A stretch of 63,300 nucleotides of DNA from Devosia equisanguinis. Its GTDB lineage: Bacteria > Pseudomonadota > Alphaproteobacteria > Rhizobiales > Devosiaceae. The notes under the pieces were generated by a model. That model did no database searches, had not been told where the DNA came from, and worked only from the letters and a program-made list of their open reading frames with translations. Location of the stretch: assembly GCF_900631955.1 (NCBI RefSeq), contig NZ_UZWD01000036.1, positions 1 through 63,300 on the forward strand, read 5' to 3'. Positions 26,535-35,396 of the stretch are shown here, in pieces. A program made the position numbers and the translations under genes. The first letter of the stretch is position 1. Every line of letters begins with the position of its first letter.

Positions 26535-28030
26535 CCGACGATCAGGTCGAGCCCCAGGAACAAAAGGCCAGAAAGCAAGGCCGAAGCGGGCACGGTCACG
26601 ACCCAGGCAGCCGCAATGCTGTAGACGTGGTGGCGCCGCACCAAGAGGCGCCCCTCGGTCTTGCGCGCATTGGCCAGAGCTTCCTCCGGAGTTGCATTGA
26701 GCTGGGTGGCATCGACGAAGCGCGCATTCACCGGAACGGCAGTGCCTTCCATGTCCCGGCGCGAGATATATTCGCGCAGGAAGCCGACGCCGAAAACGGC
26801 ACCAACGGCGATATGCGTCGAAGAGACCGGCATGCCCAGTGCCGATGCGACCAGCACCGTGATGGCGGCTGAGAGCGCAGCGCAAAAAGCGCGGATTTCA
26901 TTGAGCTTGGTGATCTGCTCGCCGACGGTGCGGATCAGGCGCGGCCCGAATAGGGCCAGGCCCAGCGAGATGCCGATGGCGCCAATGGCAAGCACCCAGA
27001 AGGGCAGGACGATATTGGCGACTTCTCCATGGCCGGTTTCAAGTGCCGTCACGATGGCCGCGAAGGGGCCGATGGCGTTGGCGACGTCATTTGCACCATG
27101 GGCGAAGGAGAGCAGGGCGGCCGAGACAACCAATGGCAGGCGGAACAGTGTCGCCACGTGCTTCTTGCGGTTCTCCATGTTCATGGACTGCTTGCGCACC
27201 CAGGGCATGGAAATGATCCAGCCCAGGGCGGCAAAGACTACGCCGAGGATTGCCGTGGTCCAGACATCGGGGGACCAGACGCGGCTCAGCCCCTTGGTGG
27301 CCAGATACATAGCGAAAACGCCGGTCATGACGGCGACGAAGATCGGCACCCAGATGCGGGCGGCGGAAATCTTGTCGATGCGATTGGTGATGGTCGACAT
27401 GATCACCGCCAGCATGCCGGCTGCGGCAATGCCGCCCAAGACCGGCGAAATGACCCAGCTCGAGGCGATGGCGCCGATCGTGGGCCAGTTGACGACGCCG
27501 AAGCCGGCTGCGGCGATACCCGAGCCGACCACGCCGCCGACTACTGCGTGGGTGGTGGACACCGGTGCCCCGATATAGGTGGCGAGATTGACCCAGAGCG
27601 CGGAGGCCAGAAGCGCTGCCATCATCACCATAACGAAGGTCGAGGTATCGAATTCGGCCGAGGTTAACAGGTCCCGTGCGACGGTATTGACCACGTCGCC
27701 ACCGGCGAGCAGGGCGCCTGCGGCTTCGAAAATGGCGGCAATGAAGAGCGCGCCCACCATGGACACCGCGCGAGAACCGACTGCAGGGCCCATATTGTTG
27801 GCCACGTCATTGGCGCCGACATTCAGCGCCATATAGCCGGCAATGATGGCACCGATGACGACCACATAGGTCGTTGGGCCTTGAACCACCGAGAAGCTGG
27901 CCCAGACGGCTGCAACCAGCAGGAACACCAGCGCTATGCCCGGTGCGGCCAGGGCGCGGCCAAGGTCGTGCGTTGCCGTCTCCAGGCCAGTGACCCGCTG
28001 CAAGTCCTTGTCGAGGGCGCTTTTGCTCAT
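26531..28030 (-). CDS. PiT-family inorganic phosphate permease
   Basis: This 499-residue membrane protein imports phosphate, probably coupled to protons or as a metal-phosphate complex. The duplicated PiT signature is visible: GANDVANNMGPAVGS near residue 72 and GANDVANAIGPFA near residue 309. About ten membrane helices are predicted, with a charged cytoplasmic loop between the halves. The N-terminus has a soluble extension of about 30 residues. It lies upstream of and divergent from the ilvB leader, with no visible PhoB box that I can assert. Confidence 0.93.
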   Translation of the reverse strand: MSKSALDKDLQRVTGLETATHDLGRALAAPGIALVFLLVAAVWASFSVVQGPTTYVVVIGAIIAGYMALNVGANDVANNMGPAVGSRAVSMVGALFIAAIFEAAGALLAGGDVVNTVARDLLTSAEFDTSTFVMVMMAALLASALWVNLATYIGAPVSTTHAVVGGVVGSGIAAAGFGVVNWPTIGAIASSWVISPVLGGIAAAGMLAVIMSTITNRIDKISAARIWVPIFVAVMTGVFAMYLATKGLSRVWSPDVWTTAILGVVFAALGWIISMPWVRKQSMNMENRKKHVATLFRLPLVVSAALLSFAHGANDVANAIGPFAAIVTALETGHGEVANIVLPFWVLAIGAIGISLGLALFGPRLIRTVGEQITKLNEIRAFCAALSAAITVLVASALGMPVSSTHIAVGAVFGVGFLREYISRRDMEGTAVPVNARFVDATQLNATPEEALANARKTEGRLLVRRHHVYSIAAAWVVTVPASALLSGLLFLGLDLIVG

Positions 28031-28194
28031 GTCATCGAACCGTCATAATCTGTGCCAGTGCCCCATAGCATTGTCTGACGCTCTGGCCACCTGTTTTGCA
28101 ACCATCAGGCCGGCGGTCCACGCATTTTAAAGGCGGCAAGGCAGGAGCAGTGACGGTGCGGGGCCGCGTGGCGGATACCGGAACGCATCGACAC

Positions 28195-28224
28195 TTGACT
28201 TGCGCTGCTGCTTGCTCCTATCAA
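28195..28224 (+). promoter_or_regulatory. Probable ilvBH promoter
   Basis: TTGACT (28195-28200), an 18-base spacer and TATCAA (28219-28224) form a good sigma-70-type promoter. Transcription would start near 28231, just before the leader peptide, and give a leader of about 210 bases. Confidence 0.65.
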
Positions 28225-28253
28225 TGCGCCGTCAGATTTTTTGGAGCGGTCCA

Positions 28254-28304
28254 GTGCGGGCACTCATTCTCGTAGTACGCAGGCGCATCGGCAACGTGGG
28301 GTAA
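28254..28304 (+). CDS. ilvB leader peptide (attenuation)
   Basis: A GTG-initiated 16-codon frame reads MRALILVVRRRIGNVG, with a Leu-Ile-Leu-Val-Val run that would stall ribosomes when branched-chain aminoacyl-tRNAs are scarce. GGAG lies 7 bases before the GTG. An in-frame ATG at 28224 exists but lies before the predicted transcription start. Position between the promoter and a terminator-like hairpin fits a leader peptide rather than a functional protein. Confidence 0.8.
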   Translation: MRALILVVRRRIGNVG

Positions 28305-28336
28305 ATCCCCGCGCGATAGCTGGTGCGCCGAACATG

Positions 28337-28359
28337 AGGTCCCAAACGGGGCCTTTTTT
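28337..28359 (+). terminator. Attenuator hairpin before ilvB
   Basis: The stem AGGTCCC / GGGGCCT (one T-G wobble) with loop AAAC is followed by TTTTTT, 84 bases before ilvB. A GGGG-TAAA-CCCC hairpin at 28298-28310 overlaps the leader stop. The arrangement fits classical attenuation. Confidence 0.75.
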
Positions 28360-28442
28360 ATTGCCTTTTTTCCGCCGCGCGGGAGAGGCGGCAGGTGACG
28401 GACAAGACCCCGGGAGGGGCAAGGATTTAGGAAGGGCTGACA

Positions 28443-30212
28443 ATGGCCGAGAAAATGACCGGCGCTGAAATGGTGATCCAGGCGCTGACCGATCAGGGGG
28501 TCGAGCATATCTTCGGCTATCCCGGTGGTGCGGCTTTGCCGATCTATGACGCGATGTTCCAGCAGGATTTCGTCAAGCACATCCTGGTGCGCCACGAGCA
28601 GGGCGCGACCCATATGGCCGAAGGCTATGCGCGCTCCACCGGCAAGCCGGGCGTGGTCCTCGTCACCTCTGGTCCCGGCGCGACCAATGCGGTCACCGGC
28701 CTTACCGATGCCTTGATGGATTCCATCCCGCTGGTCTGCATCACCGCCCAGGTTCCCACGACGCTGATCGGCACCGACGGCTTCCAGGAATGCGATACTG
28801 TCGGCATTACCCGCTCCTGCACCAAGCACAATTATCTCGTGAAGAACGTCGCCGACCTGCCGCGCGTCCTGCATGAGGCCTTCCACATTGCCACGACCGG
28901 CCGTCCTGGCCCCGTGGTCATCGACATTCCCAAAGACGTGCAGTTCGCCGTTGGCGACTATTACAAGCCCGAACCCGGCACGCTGCGTCACAAGTCCTAC
29001 CGTCCCAAGGTGGACGGCGATGCCGCCGCGATTGAAGCGGCGGTCGATCTCATGCTCAAGGCCGAGCGCCCGATTTTCTATACGGGTGGCGGCGTCATCA
29101 ATGCCGGTCCCGAAGCCTCGGAAAACCTGCGCGAGCTGGCCGAGCTCACCGGCTTCCCGGTGACTTCGACGCTGATGGGCCTCGGTGCCTTCCCGGCCTC
29201 CAATCCGCAATGGATGGGCATGCTGGGCATGCACGGCACCTATGAAGCCAATATGGCGATGCATGACTGCGACGTCATGATCAATATCGGCGCACGCTTT
29301 GATGACCGCATCACCGGCCGCGTCGATGCCTTCTCGCCCAATAGCCGCAAGATCCACGTCGATATCGACCCGTCCTCCATCAACAAGATCATTCGCGTCG
29401 ACGTGCCGATTGTGGGCGATTGCAATCGCGTGCTCGAAGAGATGATCCGCATCTGGCGGTCCAAGACCAACCAGCCGCGCTCGGAAGCGCTGGCGCCCTG
29501 GTGGAGCCAGATCGAAAAGTGGCGTTCGGTCAATTCGCTCGGGTTCAAGAATTCCGACACCACCATCAAGCCGCAATGGGCCATTCAGCGCCTGTTCGAA
29601 GCGACGAAGAAGCAGGCCAAGGAGGTGTACATCACCACCGAGGTCGGCCAGCACCAGATGTGGGCGGCCCAGCATTTCCATTTCGACCAGCCCAATCGCT
29701 GGATGACCTCGGGTGGTCTGGGAACCATGGGTTATGGCCTGCCGGCTGCGGTCGGCGTGCAGGTGGCCCATCCCGATGCGCTGGTGATCGACATCGCCGG
29801 CGAAGCCTCGGTGCAGATGACGATGCAGGAAATCTCGACCGCGGTGCAGTATCGCCTGCCGATCAAGATATTCATCCTCAACAATGAGCGCATGGGCATG
29901 GTTCGCCAGTGGCAGGACCTGCTGCATGGTTCGCGCTATGCGCATTCCTATTCGGAATCGCTGCCCGATTTCGTCAAGCTGGCCGAGGCCTATGGCGCCA
30001 AGGGCATCAAGTGCGATACGCCGGCCCAGCTCGATGCCGCCATTGCCGAGATGATCGATTATGACGGTCCGGTGCTGTTCGACGTGCTGGTCGAAAAGGA
30101 CGAGAACTGCCTGCCCATGATCCCCTCGGGAAAGCCGCATAACGAGATCATCCTGCCCGATACGGCCGATATCGGCGACATCATCGACGAGAAGGGACGC
30201 GCGCTGGTCTAG
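28443..30212 (+). CDS. ilvB: Acetolactate synthase (AHAS), large catalytic subunit
   Basis: This thiamine-diphosphate enzyme makes acetolactate and acetohydroxybutyrate, the first common step of valine, leucine and isoleucine synthesis. The 589 residues have three TPP-enzyme domains. Visible are GYPGGAALPIYDAM, HEQGATHMAEGYA with the catalytic Glu, SGPGATNAVTG, and the Mg/TPP motif from residue 453 to NN at 480-481. That motif reads GEA here rather than the usual GDA or GDG (Glu454). The ATG at 28443 follows GGAAGGGC. ilvH follows 23 bases later. Confidence 0.95.
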   Translation: MAEKMTGAEMVIQALTDQGVEHIFGYPGGAALPIYDAMFQQDFVKHILVRHEQGATHMAEGYARSTGKPGVVLVTSGPGATNAVTGLTDALMDSIPLVCITAQVPTTLIGTDGFQECDTVGITRSCTKHNYLVKNVADLPRVLHEAFHIATTGRPGPVVIDIPKDVQFAVGDYYKPEPGTLRHKSYRPKVDGDAAAIEAAVDLMLKAERPIFYTGGGVINAGPEASENLRELAELTGFPVTSTLMGLGAFPASNPQWMGMLGMHGTYEANMAMHDCDVMINIGARFDDRITGRVDAFSPNSRKIHVDIDPSSINKIIRVDVPIVGDCNRVLEEMIRIWRSKTNQPRSEALAPWWSQIEKWRSVNSLGFKNSDTTIKPQWAIQRLFEATKKQAKEVYITTEVGQHQMWAAQHFHFDQPNRWMTSGGLGTMGYGLPAAVGVQVAHPDALVIDIAGEASVQMTMQEISTAVQYRLPIKIFILNNERMGMVRQWQDLLHGSRYAHSYSESLPDFVKLAEAYGAKGIKCDTPAQLDAAIAEMIDYDGPVLFDVLVEKDENCLPMIPSGKPHNEIILPDTADIGDIIDEKGRALV

Positions 30213-30235
30213 GCCGGTTGCGGAGGAATATTGAA

Positions 30236-30790
30236 ATGAACGCACATCTGCAGCCCACCGGTTCGGCCTATTTCCTGACCCAGGAAACCCAGCAGGCCGA
30301 GCGCCATACCCTCTCCGTCCTCGTCGACAACGAGCCAGGCATTCTCGCCCGCGTCGTCGGCCTGTTTTCGGCCCGCGGCTACAATATCGAGAGCCTGACC
30401 GTCAGCGAGACCGAACACGACCGGCGACTTAGTCGCATCACTGTGGTGGTGGTGGCGACGCCGAAGGTCCTCGTCCAGATCAAGACCCAGCTCGAACGAC
30501 TGGTGCCGGTGCACCGCGTGCACGATCTGACCGCTGAAGGCGCCTATCTCGAGCGTGAGCTGGCGCTGATCAAGGTCCGTGGTTCGGGCGAGCACCGCGC
30601 CGAGACCCTGCGTCTCGCCGATGCCTTCCGCGCCCATATCGTCGACGCGACGGTCGAGAGCTTTGTCTTTGAAGTCACCGGCAAGCCGGAAAAGATCGAC
30701 AGCTTCATCGCGCTGATGTCCCCTTTGGGCCTCGTCGAAGTGGTTCGCACCGGCCTCGCCGCCATCGCGCGCGGCGCCGAGGGGATGTAA
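30236..30790 (+). CDS. ilvH: Acetolactate synthase, small regulatory subunit
   Basis: This ACT-domain regulatory subunit (184 residues) activates the large subunit and confers valine feedback. The first ACT domain begins RHTLSVLVDNEPGILARVVG, followed by FSARGYNIESLTV. The second domain shows ELALIKV and the C-terminal VEVVRTGLAAIARG. The ATG at 30236 has CGGAGG 10 bases upstream. It ends the attenuated ilvBH operon. Confidence 0.95.
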   Translation: MNAHLQPTGSAYFLTQETQQAERHTLSVLVDNEPGILARVVGLFSARGYNIESLTVSETEHDRRLSRITVVVVATPKVLVQIKTQLERLVPVHRVHDLTAEGAYLERELALIKVRGSGEHRAETLRLADAFRAHIVDATVESFVFEVTGKPEKIDSFIALMSPLGLVEVVRTGLAAIARGAEGM

Positions 30791-30882
30791 TCGACAAGAG
30801 CTGATAGGCTCATCAAAAGGTTCGATTGGGCGGATCGCCCAGTCTGGTGTATGGCAGGGCGCGAAGACTTCGAGGCCCTGCC

Positions 30883-31623
30883 ATGACTCTGCTTTCCGTC
30901 AATCTCAATGCCGTCGCCCAGTTGCGGAACCGGCGGAATCTGCCGTGGCCGAGCGTCACCGGCATTGCCAGGGTGGTGCTCGATGCGGGTGCCAGCGGCA
31001 TCACCATTCATCCCCGCCCCGATGAGCGCCACATCCGGCGCACCGATGTGTTCGAGCTTTCGGCGCTGTTGCGGGCTGACTATCCCCAGGCCGAATTCAA
31101 TATCGAGGGTTATCCCAGCGAGGACTTTCTCGACCTGATCGAGATGGTCAATCCCGAGCAGGTGACGCTTGTGCCCGACGATCCGGCACAGGCAACGTCG
31201 GACCATGGCTGGGATTTTCTCGGCAAGGGCAATTTCCTGACCTCGGTGGTGCAGCGCCTCAAGCGCGAGGACAGGCGCATCTCGCTGTTCTGCGATCCGG
31301 ATGCCGGTCCGGCGGGCGTTGCGGCCGCCAAGGCCACCGGCGCCGACCGCATCGAATTGTTCACTGGCCCCTATGGTGCCTGCTACGAGGACCCCACGCG
31401 CGCCGAAGCTGAGTTGGCCGCGCTGGCCGGGACCTGTCAGGCCGCGCTCGATATCGGGCTTGGCGTCAATGCCGGCCATGACCTGACGCTGGAGAATTTG
31501 CCTGCCTTCCAGACAGCGGTGCCGGGCGTCGCCGAGGCCTCCATCGGCCACGGCATCACCGCCGACGCCCTGATGATGGGCTTTGCCGAGGCAACCCGCC
31601 GCTATATTGCCGTGCTGGCCTAG
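30883..31623 (+). CDS. pdxJ: Pyridoxine 5'-phosphate synthase
   Basis: PdxJ condenses aminoacetone phosphate with deoxyxylulose 5-phosphate to form pyridoxine phosphate, the vitamin B6 core needed by transaminases such as those in branched-chain amino-acid synthesis. It is 246 residues. Visible signatures are [26 protein letters not shown] with the catalytic His, NIEGYPS, and [13 protein letters not shown]. The C-terminal [14 protein letters not shown] supplies phosphate binding. The ATG at 30883 fits the family start. The stop overlaps that of merR in CTAG. Confidence 0.95.
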   Translation: MTLLSVNLNAVAQLRNRRNLPWPSVTGIARVVLDAGASGITIHPRPDERHIRRTDVFELSALLRADYPQAEFNIEGYPSEDFLDLIEMVNPEQVTLVPDDPAQATSDHGWDFLGKGNFLTSVVQRLKREDRRISLFCDPDAGPAGVAAAKATGADRIELFTGPYGACYEDPTRAEAELAALAGTCQAALDIGLGVNAGHDLTLENLPAFQTAVPGVAEASIGHGITADALMMGFAEATRRYIAVLA

Positions 31624-31976
31624 TTTTCGACGCCGAGCGGGCAGGCCAGATCGAGTCGGGTGGCGAGGTCGTCTCTGAGGCTTTGCAGCTCAGCGATGCG
31701 GCTATCGATCGAGGAGATCTTGTGGCGCAAGAGGTCGGCGAGCCGCGCTGCGCCAGGCAGGTTTTCCCCGGCCGCCGGGAGCTCGGTTTCGATCTCCGCC
31801 AGTGAAAAGCCCAGCCGCTGCGCGGTGCGGACATAGTTCAGCAACATCAGCGTCTCGTCCGGATAGTGGCGATAGCCATTCGGGCGGCGCAAGGAGGCAA
31901 TGAGCCCACGCTTCTCGTAGAAGCGCAGCGTGTCGCGGCTTAGCCCGGAGCGTTCCGCCAGTTCGCCGATCTGCAT
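31620..31976 (-). CDS. MerR-family transcriptional regulator
   Basis: The 118 residues begin with the MerR winged helix ([20 protein letters not shown]) and RPNGYRHY, then a coiled-coil dimerisation helix. One cysteine (LACPLG) near the C-terminus gives little for metal binding, so the inducer is unknown. It is divergent from the membrane-protein gene at 32048, with a MerR-type operator between them, so it probably controls that gene. Confidence 0.88.
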   Translation of the reverse strand: MQIGELAERSGLSRDTLRFYEKRGLIASLRRPNGYRHYPDETLMLLNYVRTAQRLGFSLAEIETELPAAGENLPGAARLADLLRHKISSIDSRIAELQSLRDDLATRLDLACPLGVEN

Positions 31977-31986
31977 GATTTTCCTC

Positions 31987-32017
31987 TTGACCCTGGAGTG
32001 TACTCAAGGGTTTAGCG
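31987..32017 (+). promoter_or_regulatory. MerR-type promoter and operator dyad
   Basis: TTGACC (31987-31992), a 19-base spacer and a weak -10 TTAGCG (32012-32017) surround the dyad CCCTGGAGTGTACTCAAGGG (31991-32010), which has 16 of 20 symmetric positions. A spacer of 19 bases is the hallmark of promoters distorted by MerR-family proteins. It drives the divergent membrane-protein gene. Confidence 0.65.
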
Positions 32018-32047
32018 GTTCTGCGTCCTGCAGAAAAGGAGTCAATC

Positions 32048-32497
32048 ATGCTGGATGCAAAAGCCTATCTTCGTATCATGCGCGCCAGTGCCGCCTATGA
32101 CCTCATTGTCAGCTTGCCTTTTGCGACGCCATGGACGCTGCCATTGGTGCACACCGTGCTGGTCTGGCTTGGTGGTGCGCTGGGCCTGCCGGGACAGTTG
32201 CCGCCAATCGATCCGATGTCGATGCTGCTCGGCAACCTCATGGGGTCGGTGGTGGTGGTTTGGTCCGTTGCGCGGCTGCGATTGGGGCTGGCCGTTCTTG
32301 GCCGTTATGATGCCGTGGCGCGCTTCCTGTTTGCCGCCTGGCAAATCAATGCGTTGCTGAATGGGCTGAGCCTGGCGATCCTGCCGCTGCTGATCATCGA
32401 GATTGCCTTCGGCATCGTGCAGCTGCTGCCGATCTCAGAAGAGAAAAGATTGTCGTTGCTGGACGAACAGTCCGTAAATGTCGGCGCTCACAGCTAG
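32048..32497 (+). CDS. Integral membrane protein, probable MerR target
   Basis: This 149-residue protein has about four hydrophobic segments (roughly residues 12-30, 35-50, 60-80 and 100-130) and a charged C-terminus. I do not recognise the family. AAAAGGAGTC gives a strong ribosome site for the ATG at 32048. The only functional clue is the divergent merR gene and the MerR-like promoter in front. Confidence 0.6.
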   Translation: MLDAKAYLRIMRASAAYDLIVSLPFATPWTLPLVHTVLVWLGGALGLPGQLPPIDPMSMLLGNLMGSVVVVWSVARLRLGLAVLGRYDAVARFLFAAWQINALLNGLSLAILPLLIIEIAFGIVQLLPISEEKRLSLLDEQSVNVGAHS

Positions 32498-32675
32498 CAT
32501 TTCGATGGGACGGATACGGCGAAAATGCCGAAATCTCAATGATCCCGAACACTTACATTGGTGTGCCTATGGTACGCCAATGTTGCCGGATGACATGGTA
32601 GTGCCCACTTGAGGAAATCTCCGGTGGGCACATATATCGCCTCAGTTACGATTTGTTACCAAGGAGGGCAATCAA

Positions 32676-33266
32676 ATGTCCAAGCTCAAGATCGGCGTCA
32701 TCATCTCGTCCACCCGTCCCACGCGCTTCGGTGAAATTCCGGCGCAGTGGATTCTCGAGAAGGCCAATGAGCGCCCCGAGATCGACGCTGAAATCGTTGA
32801 CCTGCGCGATTTCAATCTGCCTTTCTTCGACGAAGTCGCCTCGAACGCTTGGGCTCCCTCGCAGAACCCGGAAGCTGTTCGCTGGCAGAAGAAGATCGGC
32901 GAATTCGACGGCTTCATTTTCGTCGTTGCCGAATACAACCGTGCCATCACCGGCGCGCTTAAGAATGCCATCGACCAGGCTTATGTCGAGTGGAATAAGA
33001 AGGCGTTCGGCGCCGTTGGCTATGGTTCGGTGGGTGGTGCCCGCGCGGTGGAAAACCTGCGCACCATCGGTGTCGAGCTGCAGATGGTCTCCACCCGCTC
33101 GGCCGTTCATCTGGCCGGCGGCGACTTCTTCTCCGTTCACCCCGGCTTCGGCGGCACCAAGACCCTGAACGACCTGGAAGCTTCGATCGGCCCGTCCGCC
33201 AAGGATATGCTGGATCAGCTGATCTGGTGGGGGAATGCTGCCAAGGCCGCTCGCGCCGCCGAATAA
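32676..33266 (+). CDS. NADPH-dependent FMN reductase (flavodoxin-like)
   Basis: This 196-residue flavodoxin-fold reductase starts with the phosphate-binding loop IISSTRPTRFGEIPAQW and has the family motif VVAEYNRAITGALKNAID (usually AEYN-PxxxALK). Such enzymes reduce FMN, quinones or azo dyes and are often stress-induced. CAAGGAGGGCAATCAA gives a very strong ribosome site for the ATG at 32676. It is followed by hairpins at 33271-33331. The preceding 178 bases hold no gene. Confidence 0.9.
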   Translation: MSKLKIGVIISSTRPTRFGEIPAQWILEKANERPEIDAEIVDLRDFNLPFFDEVASNAWAPSQNPEAVRWQKKIGEFDGFIFVVAEYNRAITGALKNAIDQAYVEWNKKAFGAVGYGSVGGARAVENLRTIGVELQMVSTRSAVHLAGGDFFSVHPGFGGTKTLNDLEASIGPSAKDMLDQLIWWGNAAKAARAAE

Positions 33267-33270
33267 ACTT

Positions 33271-33331
33271 TTCGAAGACCTCCGTCTTCGTTTGCCTGGC
33301 AGGGGCAGCTTCGCAAGAGGCAGCCCCTGCT
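33271..33331 (+). terminator. Probable terminator hairpins after the FMN reductase
   Basis: CGAAGAC / GTCTTCG with a CTCC loop is followed by TTTG. A second hairpin pairs GCAGGGGC at 33299 with GCCCCTGC at 33323. Neither has a long T tract. Confidence 0.5.
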
Positions 33332-33424
33332 GGCGTTTGAACCATTCGGTCTTGTATTGGTTGTGTATGACCGGCGGCGGGTGTATAGCGGCGCCCGCCC
33401 GAAACAGCGAGAGCCCCAAAGCTC

Positions 33425-35347
33425 ATGACGCATGCGAACTCGTCCGGCCCTGAGGCCGGTGTCGTCGCGACCGAACAGGATGGCCACCACAAGAGTGGTT
33501 TGCCGGTCCTGACTTTGGGAGCCATCGGTGTCGTTTACGGCGATATCGGTACCAGCCCGATCTATGCCTTCCGGCAGGCCACTCATGTCCGGCCGGGTGC
33601 CGCCTCCAGCGAGGTGGAGATATTGGGCCTCTTGTCGCTCATTGTCTGGGCTTTGGCTCTGACGGTGGCATTCAAATATGTGTTTTTCGTCACCCGCGCC
33701 GACAATAATGGCGAGGGCGGTACGCTGAGCCTGATGGCGCTGGCGCGCAAGACCTTCGAAAAGCCGCCGGTGTGGATCACGGCATTGGGCGTGTTCGGCG
33801 CTGCGTTGTTTTACGGCGATGCATTGCTGACACCGGCCATTTCGGTGCTGTCGGCTGTCGAAGGCATGGATCTTGTCGCTCCTGGCATGGGCCGCTGGGT
33901 GGTGCCGATCACTTTGGTGATCATCATCGGCATTTTTGCTGTACAGCGCTTCGGTACCGCCAAGGTTGCGATTGTTTTCGGACCGATCACCGCGGTCTGG
34001 TTCCTGACTCTTGGCGTGTCCGGTTTTGTCCATATCGTGGCTTATCCCGGCGTGCTGCAGGCGCTGAATCCGCTTCTGGGCCTGCAATTCCTCTTTACCC
34101 ATATCGGCATTGCCTTTGTGGTTATGGGGGCAATCTTCCTCGCCGTTACCGGGGCCGAGGCGCTTTATGTCGATCTCGGCCACTTCGGGCGCAAACCCAT
34201 CGTGCTGGCTTGGTTCGGTCTGGTGTTCCCCTGCCTGCTTCTCAACTATTTCGGCCAGGGCGCCTTCGTGCTGTCGGTGGGCATCGAGAATGTCGAAAGC
34301 CCCTTCTTCCAGATGCAGCCGGAATGGGCGCTGTTGCCCTTTGTGATCCTGGCCACCATGGCGACCATCATCGCCAGCCAGGCCGTCATCACCGGCACGT
34401 ATAGCCTCACCCAGCAGGCCATCGCGCTCAACATGCTGCCGCGCATGGTGGTCCAGCACACCTCGGCTACCCAGAGCGGCCAGATCTATATGCCGCAGAT
34501 CAACTCCATGTTGATGATCGGCGTGTTGGTGCTGGTGGCAACTTTCGGCAGTTCGGCCGCGCTGTCCAATGCTTATGGTATCGCAGTGTCGGGGGTGATG
34601 ATCGTCACGCTGGCGCTGCTGGTCGTGGTGATGTGGCGCAATTGGAAATGGCATCCGGCGGTGGTGATCGGCTTCGGCATCATGTTCGCCATCATCGACG
34701 GCTCGTTCTTTGCCGCCAATGCCGCCAAGCTGCTTCAGGGCGGCTGGGTCCCTGCGGCGGTGGCGCTGATCGTTGCTCTGATGATGTGGAGCTGGATGGC
34801 CGGGCGTCGCCGCCTGTCGGACAAGACCCGCCGCGACGAGGTGCCGCTCGAATTCCTGGTCAACAATCTCGCCAAGAAAAAGCCGACCACGGTGCCAGGC
34901 ACAGCGATCTTCCTGACCTCCGATGTCGAGGGGGCGCCAACCGCGTTGTTGCACTCGCTCAAGCATTACAAGGTGCTGCACGAGAAAAACGTCATCTTGA
35001 CCGTCCGGACGTCGACGTCGCCGCGCGTTCCCGATGACGAGAAGGTCACCATCGACGCCTATAACGAGTTGTTCTATCGCGTCGTCGTTACCTTCGGATT
35101 TATGGAGAGCCCGAACCTGCCCAAGGCCCTGGTGCTGGCGCGCAAGCTGGGCTGGAAGTTCGACATCATGTCGACCTCCTTCTTCCTGTCACGTCGCTCT
35201 TTGAAGCTTGGGCAGAAGAGCGGCTTTTTCCGCTTCTGGCAGGACCGCCTGTTTATCCGCCTGGCACGCAATGCCAGCGACGCCACCGAGTATTTCCACA
35301 TCCCGACCGGCCGCGTGGTCGAAATCGGCACTCAGGTGGTGCTGTAA
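33425..35347 (+). CDS. kup: KUP-family potassium transporter
   Basis: This 640-residue potassium uptake permease has twelve predicted helices and a cytoplasmic C-terminal domain of about 150 residues. The diagnostic N-terminal motif is LTLGAIGVVYGDIGTSPIYA, followed by SLIVWALALTVAFKYV and DNNGEGGTLSLMALA. It probably runs by proton symport. The ATG at 33425 has AGCTC before it, a weak site. A clean terminator follows. Confidence 0.95.
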   Translation: MTHANSSGPEAGVVATEQDGHHKSGLPVLTLGAIGVVYGDIGTSPIYAFRQATHVRPGAASSEVEILGLLSLIVWALALTVAFKYVFFVTRADNNGEGGTLSLMALARKTFEKPPVWITALGVFGAALFYGDALLTPAISVLSAVEGMDLVAPGMGRWVVPITLVIIIGIFAVQRFGTAKVAIVFGPITAVWFLTLGVSGFVHIVAYPGVLQALNPLLGLQFLFTHIGIAFVVMGAIFLAVTGAEALYVDLGHFGRKPIVLAWFGLVFPCLLLNYFGQGAFVLSVGIENVESPFFQMQPEWALLPFVILATMATIIASQAVITGTYSLTQQAIALNMLPRMVVQHTSATQSGQIYMPQINSMLMIGVLVLVATFGSSAALSNAYGIAVSGVMIVTLALLVVVMWRNWKWHPAVVIGFGIMFAIIDGSFFAANAAKLLQGGWVPAAVALIVALMMWSWMAGRRRLSDKTRRDEVPLEFLVNNLAKKKPTTVPGTAIFLTSDVEGAPTALLHSLKHYKVLHEKNVILTVRTSTSPRVPDDEKVTIDAYNELFYRVVVTFGFMESPNLPKALVLARKLGWKFDIMSTSFFLSRRSLKLGQKSGFFRFWQDRLFIRLARNASDATEYFHIPTGRVVEIGTQVVL

Positions 35348-35349
35348 TA

Positions 35350-35375
35350 AAAAGGGGCCCTTGGGCCCCTTTTGT
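35350..35375. terminator. Bidirectional terminator after kup
   Basis: AAAAGGGGCCC and GGGCCCCTTTT form a perfect stem-loop between kup and the convergent flavin oxidoreductase gene. The A and T runs suit both directions. Confidence 0.85.
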
Positions 35376-35396
35376 CTGTCGGAAGGTTGTCGACGC

